DNA from: Dehalococcoidia bacterium
GTDB lineage: Bacteria > Chloroflexota > Dehalococcoidia > DSTF01 > JALHUB01
Reading direction: 5' to 3'
NCBI GenBank assembly: GCA_022865685.1
Contig: JALHUB010000054.1
Coordinates: forward strand, 1-7,202
Length of the DNA: 7,202 nt
In this document: positions 1 through 5,740 of the stretch, piece after piece
How the letters are laid out: every line of letters begins with the position of its first letter
Position numbering within the stretch: position 1 is the stretch's first letter
Position numbers and translations under genes: made by a program
The notes under the pieces: generated by a model
Seen by the model: only the letters and a program-made list of their open reading frames with translations
What the model was told of the DNA's origin: nothing
The model's database searches: none

Positions 1-46
1 CTCCTACCTTGCACTTCTGACACTTGGGTAATACCGGGATTTCCAC
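1..46 (-). CDS. N-terminus of an unidentified CxxC (zinc-ribbon-like) protein, cut by the left edge
   Basis: Fifteen codons read leftward from a GTG at 46-44 and leave the window still open. The peptide begins MEIPVLPKCQKCKVG, and its C-x-x-C pair could be the first half of a zinc ribbon. The start is supported by a near-perfect Shine-Dalgarno, GGAGG at 57-53 on the minus strand, six bases before the GTG, and by a promoter-like pair farther upstream. The gene is divergent from the two-component operon and shares its intergenic region. The family cannot be named from so few residues. A longer reading in another minus-strand frame through 4-195 looks like a chance ORF, because its start has no comparable ribosome binding site. 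The weak point is the short visible length. Confidence 0.45.
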   Translation of the reverse strand, partial: MEIPVLPKCQKCKVG

Positions 47-138
47 GAACCACCTCCCCAGCCAGCATCGCCCTGTCCCCACCTCATGTCCACCGGCCAG
101 AGCGATAGGCGGGCCTTCGCGTTCCTCGCCCCACGGCA

Positions 139-154
139 GGTTTCACGTGGCCGG
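139..154. other. Degenerate parS-like site (one good half)
   Basis: GTTTCACGTG at 140-149 matches ten consecutive positions of the widely conserved 16-bp parS palindrome TGTTTCACGTGAAACA. The central CACGTG is intact, but the right arm, GCCGG instead of AAACA, does not match. The same window encodes ParB, which binds parS. A site with only one good arm would normally bind ParB poorly, so this may be a decayed site, a half-site or chance. It lies near the expected transcription start of the leftward gene. Confidence 0.25.
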
Positions 155-184
155 AGTATAGCAAACACGATCCCCATTTCGCAA
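155..184 (-). promoter_or_regulatory. Probable sigma-70-type promoter for the leftward gene
   Basis: Read on the minus strand, TTGCGA (184-179) and TATACT (160-155) are separated by 18 bases. TATACT matches the -10 consensus in five of six positions and TTGCGA matches the -35 in four of six. Transcription would start near 148 and give a leader of about 100 nt before the GTG at 46. This is inferred from motif match only. Confidence 0.4.
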
Positions 185-246
185 CAGTTTCGCACTCACC
201 TCTACCACCCCCCTTCTGGCCGGCGGACCCGAATACCTAATTCCCT

Positions 247-285
247 TTAGCACTCTCTTAACAACTCTTTATTGCTGGTTTATCC
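247..285 (+). promoter_or_regulatory. Four 11-bp-spaced TTA half-sites, a Pho-box-like array for an OmpR-family regulator
   Basis: TTAGCA (247), TTAACA (258), TTATTG (269) and TTATCC (280) begin exactly 11 bp apart, so each six-base unit is followed by a five-base spacer. A weaker unit, CCTAAT, falls at the next 11-bp step upstream (236). OmpR/PhoB-family regulators bind direct repeats of 10-11 bp as head-to-tail dimers, and the Bacillus PhoP box is TT(A/T/C)ACA with 5-bp spacers. The array ends about 10 bp before the GATAAT -10 element, so it would cover roughly -61 to -23, a typical activator position. The likely ligand is the response regulator encoded at 395, which implies autoregulation. 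The binding protein is inferred. Confidence 0.5.
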
Positions 286-301
286 CCCGCGGCCCGATAA
301 T
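272..301 (+). promoter_or_regulatory. Probable promoter of the two-component operon
   Basis: TTGCTG (272-277) and GATAAT (296-301) are separated by 18 bases. The -10 matches consensus in five of six positions, while the -35 keeps only its TTG, as expected for an activator-dependent promoter. The -35 overlaps the third 11-bp repeat. Transcription would start near 308 and leave a leader of roughly 87 nt. A second -10-like hexamer, TACAAT at 369-374, lies just before the gene but has no recognisable -35. Confidence 0.4.
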
Positions 302-314
302 CTCAATATGGCAG

Positions 315-332
315 CGGCAGATGCACCTGCCG
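315..332 (+). other. Small hairpin in the leader of the response-regulator gene
   Basis: CGGCAG (315-320) and CTGCCG (327-332) are perfect complements around a six-base loop. The hairpin would sit a few bases into the transcript started from the promoter at 272-301. It is not followed by a T-run, so it is not a terminator. It may protect the 5' end or have no function. Confidence 0.2.
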
Positions 333-383
333 GCGCTTCGTGCTCTCTTTTTAGCGCTGTCGATAGTGTACAATCATAGGCGT

Positions 384-389
384 AGGTGA
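384..389 (+). promoter_or_regulatory. Shine-Dalgarno AGGTGA that decides the response-regulator start
   Basis: AGGTGA is complementary to the 16S rRNA tail and ends five bases before the ATG at 395. The in-frame GTG at 386 lies inside this element, so it is unlikely to be the start, although it would add only three residues. Confidence 0.6.
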
Positions 390-394
390 CACCC

Positions 395-1070
<676 letters not shown>

Positions 1071-1093
<23 letters not shown>

Positions 1094-2528
1094 GCTCATC
1101 CTGGCCTTTGCGGCCGTCATATTCATCTGCCTGTTCTCCGCCGGCACCGGCTTCGTCATCTTCTTCCGAAACCATGAGACTGAACGGGAGCGGGAGAAAG
1201 TCGGACGGCTGGCGCAACCGCTCGCCCTGCGCGTGACCTACCTCGAGTGGCTGGGCCTTATGCCGGAGCAAATGCGGCCCGCCCTCGACGACTACGCCGC
1301 CGGCCTTGACGTGCGCATCCTCCTCGTCGACAAGGTAACCTCCACCGTCCTCGTAGACACCGAGCAATCGCTTGAAGGCCAGACAGTGCCGGCCCTCGGC
1401 TCTTCTGGCGGCACCGAACGCGTCGGCCCCATCTGGGTACGGCAGGTACGCTTCAGCGACGACGGCCAGAACCTCCTCCTCTACACGCCGCTCGACACCG
1501 TATCCGGCCAGGGGACGAGCCCGGAGATGTTCAGCCGTTACCGCTCCGTCGTTGCCGTTCCCGAAGCCAACATCACATCCGCCTGGCTCGATATTCTGCC
1601 GCGCGTCGGCATAGCCGGCGGCATCGCCCTTTTCATCTCAGTTGCCATCGCGTTCGTGTTTTCCCGCTCCATCTCCGGCCCTCTGGGCCAGATCACCCGC
1701 GCCTCCGAAGAGATGGCCCGCGGCAACTACAATCAGCAGATCGACGTCCGCGGCCGCGACGAAGTCGCCCGCCTGGCGACCGCCTTCAACGCCATGGCCC
1801 TCGAGGTGAACCGCTCGCAGGCCACCCTACGCCAGTTCCTCGCCGACGCTTCCCATGAGCTGCGCACGCCTCTCACATCGATCCAGGGTTTCAGCCAGGC
1901 CATGGCGGAGGGCGCCATCGAGGACCCGGCCGACATGGCGGAGTCCGCGCGCATAATCAACGAAGAGACGCAGCGCATGCGCGCCCTCGTCGACGACCTC
2001 CTCTACCTGTCGCAGATCGAGGCCGGACAAGTCACGTTGCAGCCGGAGGCGCTCAAGCTGGATAACCTCCTGCAGGCGTGCGTCGAGCGTTTCCAGCGAC
2101 GGGCGCAGGAAAAGGACCTCCAGATAAGGTCCGACGTGCCCGCGCTGCCGCAGGTCCAGGGCGACGTGCGTCGCCTAGAGCGGGTCTTCTCCAACCTGCT
2201 CGACAACGCCATCCGGCACACGCCGAAAGACGGGACGATCACCATCGCCGCGCACGCAGTCAACGGCAACGTGTGGGTCGGCGTCCACAACACCGGCTCG
2301 TTCATACCGCCGGAGCACCTGCCGCACGTCTGTGAGCGCTTCTACCAGGTCAACAAGTCCACGAACGACGAAGGCCACACGGGCCTCGGCCTGGCAATCG
2401 CCTCTGAGGTTGTCCACGCGCACGGCGGCACGATTTCGGCGCAGAGCTCACAGCGCGACGGAACGGAGTTCAGTGTAACTCTACCGCTCAGGAAGCCGCC
2501 CCTGCCGACGTCTGCCTCGCTGGCTTGA
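1071..2528 (+). CDS. Membrane sensor histidine kinase (HAMP, HisKA, HATPase_c)
   Basis: This 485-residue inner-membrane sensor phosphorylates the regulator encoded just upstream. After a basic N-terminus come a membrane helix (about residues 8-32), an extracytoplasmic sensing region (33-174) with no family I can name, and a second helix (about 176-198). A HAMP linker follows (199-250, with the typical RGRDEVARLATAFNAMA). The dimerisation and phosphoacceptor helix has H262 in FLADASHELRTPLTS. The ATP-binding domain follows, with the N box NLLDNAIRH (N379) and the G2 box TGLGLAIA (438-445). The G1 box is unusual: HNTGSFIPPE (406-415) replaces the classical DxGxGIP, with Asn for Asp and Phe for the second Gly. 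Relatives of this style exist, so it is probably still active. The 23-bp overlap with the regulator gene suggests coupled translation. The signal sensed is unknown; PhoR- or BaeS-like kinases are the nearest general types. Confidence 0.92.
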
Positions 2529-2555
2529 CGGAGCGCGTCCCCCATCTCATCGTTA

Positions 2556-2584
2556 TTGCGTGCCGCCGATCGCTATGCTATGAT
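2556..2584 (+). promoter_or_regulatory. Probable promoter of the polyamine operon
   Basis: TTGCGT (2556-2561) and TATGAT (2579-2584) lie exactly 17 bp apart. The -10 matches consensus in five of six positions and the -35 keeps TTG. Transcription would start near 2591, leaving a leader of about 150 nt before the ATG at 2742. No terminator is visible between the kinase stop and this promoter, so some read-through from upstream is possible. Confidence 0.45.
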
Positions 2585-2702
2585 GCCCGTTGCTGTGTCT
2601 TTCGGCCAGGAATGACTGCAGGCACTTTCGGCACACTTCCACCCGGTCGACGCCAAAGGTAGCTCGCTGTCGTTCCGGCCTTTTTCGCGGTAATCCAAGC
2701 GC

Positions 2703-2720
2703 CCCTGCGCCGAAGCAGGG
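2703..2720 (+). other. Hairpin just upstream of the decarboxylase ribosome binding site
   Basis: CCCTGC (2703-2708) and GCAGGG (2715-2720) pair perfectly around the loop GCCGAA, ending six bases before the purine-rich ribosome-binding stretch (2727-2737). Its place in a long leader could allow control of translation. It matches no riboswitch class I know, and a six-pair stem is common by chance in GC-rich DNA. Confidence 0.2.
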
Positions 2721-2741
2721 CGGGAAGGAAAGGGGGGATTG

Positions 2742-3200
2742 ATGCACGTTACGATCGACGGGTACGGCGGTGACCCCCAGAAGCTGGCCGACGAGAACCT
2801 GGTGCGCGCGTTCTTGGACCTCTGCCCCTCTGCTATCGGGATGACCAAGATCGCGCCTCCTTACGTTTGCCGCTACACGGGCGCGAAGCCGGAAGACTGG
2901 GGCATCTCGGGCTTCGTCCTCATCGCCGAAAGCCACATCTCTGCGCACACCTTCCCCGAGCACGGCTACCTCTGGGTCGACGTCTTCTCCTGCAAGACCT
3001 TCGACGCAGACGAAGCCATCGACGACATCCGCGAGCGCTTCCAGCTTCGTGAGTGGCAGGTCCACACCCTCCCGCGGGGCCTGGAGTTCCCGCACAGCGT
3101 GACGGCGGCCGCGCCGCTCGCCACCTCTGAACGGTATCGGGTCGCCGACTCCCTGCACGCCGTAGGGAGCAGCGCGACCCAACCCTTGTTACATTCCTGA
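2742..3200 (+). CDS. Pyruvoyl-dependent decarboxylase of the AdoMet decarboxylase (SpeD) fold
   Basis: The protein has 152 residues, slightly longer than usual bacterial SpeD proenzymes. Family members cleave themselves before a serine, which becomes the catalytic pyruvoyl group. Here the cleavage site is E63-S64 in IAESHISAHTFPE, with the proton-donor residues H69 and C84 (DVFSCKTF). These match Ser63, His68 and Cys83 of the Thermotoga enzyme with an offset of one. The start at 2742 has the G-rich element AGGGGGG four bases upstream; a TTG one codon earlier is too close to it. Two features differ from true AdoMet decarboxylases as I remember them: Phe71 replaces the adenine-stacking Trp, and the region before GISGFVLI contains TKIAPPYVCRY plus extra residues where a second stacking Phe is expected. 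The protein may therefore decarboxylate arginine or ornithine, as reported for some SpeD homologues. It is the first gene of a three-gene operon with a deoxyhypusine synthase homologue and an agmatinase. The fold is certain; the substrate is not. Confidence 0.88.
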   Translation: MHVTIDGYGGDPQKLADENLVRAFLDLCPSAIGMTKIAPPYVCRYTGAKPEDWGISGFVLIAESHISAHTFPEHGYLWVDVFSCKTFDADEAIDDIRERFQLREWQVHTLPRGLEFPHSVTAAAPLATSERYRVADSLHAVGSSATQPLLHS

Positions 3201-3229
3201 CAGCCACTGACCTTCCCGGAGACCTGCTG

Positions 3230-4297
3230 GTGGACGACCTCTTTCATTCCCGCGTCCGGCCGTTCTCTGTCGGCAGCCCCATGACCGCCGCGCAGTTGCT
3301 CGACGCCATGGGCGGCACGGCCTTTCAGGCGCGCAACGTCGCCCAGGCGGCGCGCATCTGGTCGCGCATGCTCGAAGATGACGTCGTCATCATGTTCGGC
3401 CTCGCCGGCGCTCTGGTGCCCGCGGGAATGCGTCGCGTCATCGTCTATCTCATCGAGAACCGGCTGATCGACGTCCTCGTCAGCACCGGCGCCAACCTGT
3501 TTCACGACGTCTACGAGACCCTCGGCAAGTTCCACTTCCAGGGCAGTCCCGAGTCCGACGACCACGAGCTCGGGCGCCGCCGCATAAACCGCTTCTACGA
3601 CGTCCTGGCGCCGGAGAGCGATTTCTCTGCCGCCGAGGAGTTCATCACTCAGCTCTCCTACACTCTCGACCGCACTCATCCCTACACCACCCGCGAATAC
3701 TTCCGCACCGTCGGCGAAGCGCTCATGCCGGTGGCTGAGGAGGAGGGCATACTCACGGCCGCCGCCCGCCACGGCGTGCCCGTCTACTCGCCCGCCCTCG
3801 GCGACAGCGTCCACGGCCTGGCCATCGCCTTCGGACGCGCCCGCAGCGACACCGCGGGCCCGCAGCAGGCGCCGCCCGTCCTCTTCGACGTCATCGGCGA
3901 CGTGCTGGAGACGGCGCACATCGCCGCCACCGCGCCCGCGACCGCCGTCATCTACGTCGGCGGCGGCACACCGAAGAACTTCATCCAGCAGGCGGAGGTC
4001 GGCGGCTACATCTTCCAGCGCGAGCTTCCCGGCCACAAGTACGCGGTTCAGATCACAATGGACCAGCCGCAGTGGGGCGGCCTCTCCGGCTGCACCTTCG
4101 AGGAGGCGCAGTCGTGGCGGAAGATCGCGCCGGACGCCACGACGGTGACGGTGAATGTCGAAGCTACCGTCGCGCTGCCGCTAATCGTCAGCGCCCTCGC
4201 CGAGGGCAGCGCGGACGTTATCAAGAAGCGCCGGTCGCCCGCCATCAGCTTCGACGGCATGCCCGGCGCCTGGCGACGAGACGGGGGATCGTCATGA
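3230..4297 (+). CDS. Deoxyhypusine synthase homologue, probable homospermidine synthase
   Basis: The 355-residue protein belongs to the NAD-dependent deoxyhypusine synthase family. Visible landmarks are DVVIMFGLAGALVPAGMRR (51-69), LVSTGANLFHD (83-93) in the nucleotide-binding core, SPALGDSVHG (187-196), and GGGTPKN (244-250), whose K249 corresponds to the lysine that carries the aminobutyl intermediate. QWGGLSGCTFEEAQSW (281-296) follows. In eukaryotes and archaea the enzyme transfers aminobutyl from spermidine to eIF5A. Bacteria have no eIF5A, and several bacterial homologues are instead homospermidine synthases acting on putrescine or spermidine. The human VEED segment is replaced here by LFHD, consistent with a different acceptor. 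The GTG start at 3230 is favoured by GGAGA (3218-3222) seven bases upstream, 29 bp after the decarboxylase stop. The gene ends in an ATGA overlap with the ureohydrolase gene. A polyamine-forming role is inferred from this context. Confidence 0.85.
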   Translation: MDDLFHSRVRPFSVGSPMTAAQLLDAMGGTAFQARNVAQAARIWSRMLEDDVVIMFGLAGALVPAGMRRVIVYLIENRLIDVLVSTGANLFHDVYETLGKFHFQGSPESDDHELGRRRINRFYDVLAPESDFSAAEEFITQLSYTLDRTHPYTTREYFRTVGEALMPVAEEEGILTAAARHGVPVYSPALGDSVHGLAIAFGRARSDTAGPQQAPPVLFDVIGDVLETAHIAATAPATAVIYVGGGTPKNFIQQAEVGGYIFQRELPGHKYAVQITMDQPQWGGLSGCTFEEAQSWRKIAPDATTVTVNVEATVALPLIVSALAEGSADVIKKRRSPAISFDGMPGAWRRDGGSS

Positions 4298-5184
4298 ACA
4301 AGGACCACTTCTATCCCCCGTTCGGCTTCCTCGCCCCCGAGCCGCATCTCACGGCCTACGAATCATCCCGCGTCGTCATCCTGCCTATCCCCTACGACGC
4401 GACGACCACTGCACGCGCCGGCACCCGCGAAGGGCCGGCCGCCATCATCCACGCCTCGCAGGACCTGGAGTCGTACGACCTCACTCTCGGCTTCGACACC
4501 TCGCGCCACGGCATCCATACGCTGCCCGACCTCGCGCCGCACAGCGATAGCCCTGGGGCCATGGTCGACAGGATCGGGGGCGCCGTAAGCGACCTCCTGG
4601 ACGACGGCAAGTTCGTCGTGACCCTCGGCGGCGAGCACACCGTCGCCGTCGGCGCCGTGCGCGCGCACCTTCGCCGCTATCCTGACCTGTCGGTGCTCGC
4701 CATAGACGCACACGCCGACGTTCGCGATGAGTACCTCGACTCGCGCGACAACCACGCCTGCCCCCTCCGGCGCATCGCCGAAGCGTGCCCGGTCGTGCAG
4801 GTGGGGATGCGCAGCGCCAGCCCCGACCAGCTCGAGTTCATCCGCGAGCGCGGCCTCACCTTCCTCACGCCCGCGGCCTATCGCGCGCTTCCCGGCGGCC
4901 CGGCGGATGTCGTGCAGAAGCTGTCGCCGAACGTCTACGTGGACATCGATCTCGACGGCATCGACCCGTCGCAGATGGCGGCGGTGGGCACGCCGGAGCC
5001 CGGCGGCTTGTTTTGGGATGAAGTGATCGAGCTTCTGACTGCGCTCGCCGAGGGGAAGCGGATCGTCGGCTTCGACCTGGTGGAGCTGGCCCCCGATTGC
5101 GGGCCACCGGCCTGCGCGGCCCTTGCGGCACGCCTGGCGCAGCGTCTCATCGGCCTGGCGCTCGGCCCGCCGCTTTCTTCTTAG
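4294..5184 (+). CDS. speB: Agmatinase-type ureohydrolase (arginase family)
   Basis: This 296-residue cytoplasmic Mn-dependent hydrolase probably splits agmatine into putrescine and urea. All six expected metal ligands are visible: H115 in GGEHT, D138, H140 and D142 in DAHADVRDEY, and D219 and D221 in VDIDLDGIDPS. TPEPGG (233-238) and the glutamate E264 in GFDLVELAP complete the fold signature. Substrate-loop sequence DNHACPLRRI (152-161) resembles archaeal and bacterial agmatinase-like proteins rather than the loop of classical arginases. The start at 4294 has GGGGGA five bases upstream and overlaps the previous stop as ATGA, so translation is coupled. An in-frame extension to 4072 exists but would overlap the conserved end of the previous gene. 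Guanidino substrates other than agmatine, such as aminopropylagmatine, are also possible. The symbol rests on family and context. Confidence 0.88.
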   Translation: MNKDHFYPPFGFLAPEPHLTAYESSRVVILPIPYDATTTARAGTREGPAAIIHASQDLESYDLTLGFDTSRHGIHTLPDLAPHSDSPGAMVDRIGGAVSDLLDDGKFVVTLGGEHTVAVGAVRAHLRRYPDLSVLAIDAHADVRDEYLDSRDNHACPLRRIAEACPVVQVGMRSASPDQLEFIRERGLTFLTPAAYRALPGGPADVVQKLSPNVYVDIDLDGIDPSQMAAVGTPEPGGLFWDEVIELLTALAEGKRIVGFDLVELAPDCGPPACAALAARLAQRLIGLALGPPLSS

Positions 5185-5203
5185 GTCGGGCGTCTCGCCC
5201 GAC
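5185..5203. repeat. Perfect GC-rich hairpin directly after the ureohydrolase stop
   Basis: GTCGGGCG (5185-5192) and CGCCCGAC (5196-5203) are perfect eight-base complements around the loop TCT, beginning at the base after the TAG. On the plus strand it is followed by A-rich sequence rather than T, so it is not a classical intrinsic terminator by itself. It may stabilise the 3' end of the polyamine mRNA. Its likeness to the neighbouring hairpin suggests a short interspersed palindrome of the REP type. Confidence 0.55.
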
Positions 5204-5231
5204 AAACAAAAAGGCGGGCAACATGCCCGCC
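5204..5231 (-). terminator. Intrinsic terminator of the parA-parB-dinB-like operon
   Basis: On the minus strand the perfect stem GGCGGGCA/TGCCCGCC (5231-5213, three-base loop) is followed at once by TTTTTGTTTG (5212-5203). It lies 29 nt after the stop of the DinB-fold gene, the expected place for termination of the leftward operon. On the plus strand the same stem is followed only by a weakly T-rich stretch, so termination of the polyamine operon here would be less efficient. Confidence 0.75.
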
Positions 5232-5260
5232 CTACGATTATTGTTCTGCACCTCCGCAGT

Positions 5261-5740
5261 CTACTCCCTGACGCGTCGCTCCCTCAGTTCCCGCAACTGC
5301 TCCAGGTGCGACTTCGCGTGATCCAGCGCGATCGAGCATGCCTCAGCGATCGTCACCGGACCCTCCGACCAGTGCCGCCCAGTGCGCTCCCAGCCCTCCG
5401 GCGTCAGCTTCGATACCATTTCGACGGTCTCACGCCGTACGCGCCGGAACTCGTCGAGGGTCTTTTCGTTGCGCGCCTCCTGGTAGCCGCCTTCGCGCAC
5501 GCCGGTCACCGGGTCGAAGCGCTTCAGGTAGGGGTCCGTTTGCGTCGTCATCAGCGAGATGCGCTCCTGCCAGGTGCGCGCGTCCTCGACCAGGTGGCCG
5601 CAGACCTCCTTGATCGACCACTCGCCTTCCGCCGGCCGCCGTCGCAGTGTCTCTTCGTCGAGGCCCGCAATCAGTTCGACGACGCGGTCCGGCACCGCCG
5701 CCAGCCCGTCGACCAGTTCCTTGTGCTCACCCACCGTCAT
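5261..5740 (-). CDS. DinB-fold (DinB/YfiT-like) putative metalloenzyme
   Basis: This 159-residue protein has the size and pattern of the DinB/YfiT four-helix-bundle superfamily. The likely metal-binding histidines are H49 in WSIKEVCGHLVED and the pair H141/H145 in DHAKSHLEQL, spaced as in the family. Many members are thiol-dependent transferases or have no assigned activity, so no reaction is claimed. The ATG at 5740 overlaps the parB stop as ATGA (5737-5740). The purines in front of it are very close to the start, which fits translation coupled to parB. A longer in-frame reading up to 6004 runs inside parB and is not conserved in character. The gene ends 29 nt before a good terminator. Its link to chromosome partitioning genes may be simple operon membership. 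Confidence 0.82.
   Translation of the reverse strand: MTVGEHKELVDGLAAVPDRVVELIAGLDEETLRRRPAEGEWSIKEVCGHLVEDARTWQERISLMTTQTDPYLKRFDPVTGVREGGYQEARNEKTLDEFRRVRRETVEMVSKLTPEGWERTGRHWSEGPVTIAEACSIALDHAKSHLEQLRELRERRVRE

Noticed and set aside
47..148. Possible structured RNA (SRP or RNase P type) in the minus-strand leader
   Set aside because: The GC-rich purine stretches look suggestive, but none of the conserved loops of these RNAs could be found.
4..195. 63-codon minus-strand reading frame in the intergenic region
   Set aside because: It has no suitable ribosome binding site and no recognisable family, and it overlaps in another frame the better supported start at 46.
369..374. TACAAT -10-like hexamer close to the response regulator gene
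   Set aside because: No acceptable -35 is found 16-18 bp upstream, so it is mentioned only as an alternative.
386..394. GTG start three codons upstream of the response regulator ATG
   Set aside because: The GTG is part of the AGGTGA Shine-Dalgarno that serves the ATG at 395.
2612..2662. 16-codon upstream reading frame in the decarboxylase leader
   Set aside because: The only purine-rich element touches the start codon directly, too close for initiation. The parallel with the eukaryotic AdoMet decarboxylase upstream peptide is tempting but unsupported.
2966..4036. 356-codon minus-strand frame opposite the decarboxylase and deoxyhypusine synthase homologue
   Set aside because: It lies opposite two well-supported genes, is low in complexity and has no domain; a GC-rich shadow.
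4072..4293. In-frame upstream extension of the agmatinase gene
   Set aside because: It would overlap the conserved end of the previous gene. The ATG at 4294 has a good ribosome binding site and an ATGA junction.
4363..5205. 280-codon minus-strand frame opposite the agmatinase gene
   Set aside because: It is antisense to a gene with all six metal ligands conserved and has a shadow-type composition.
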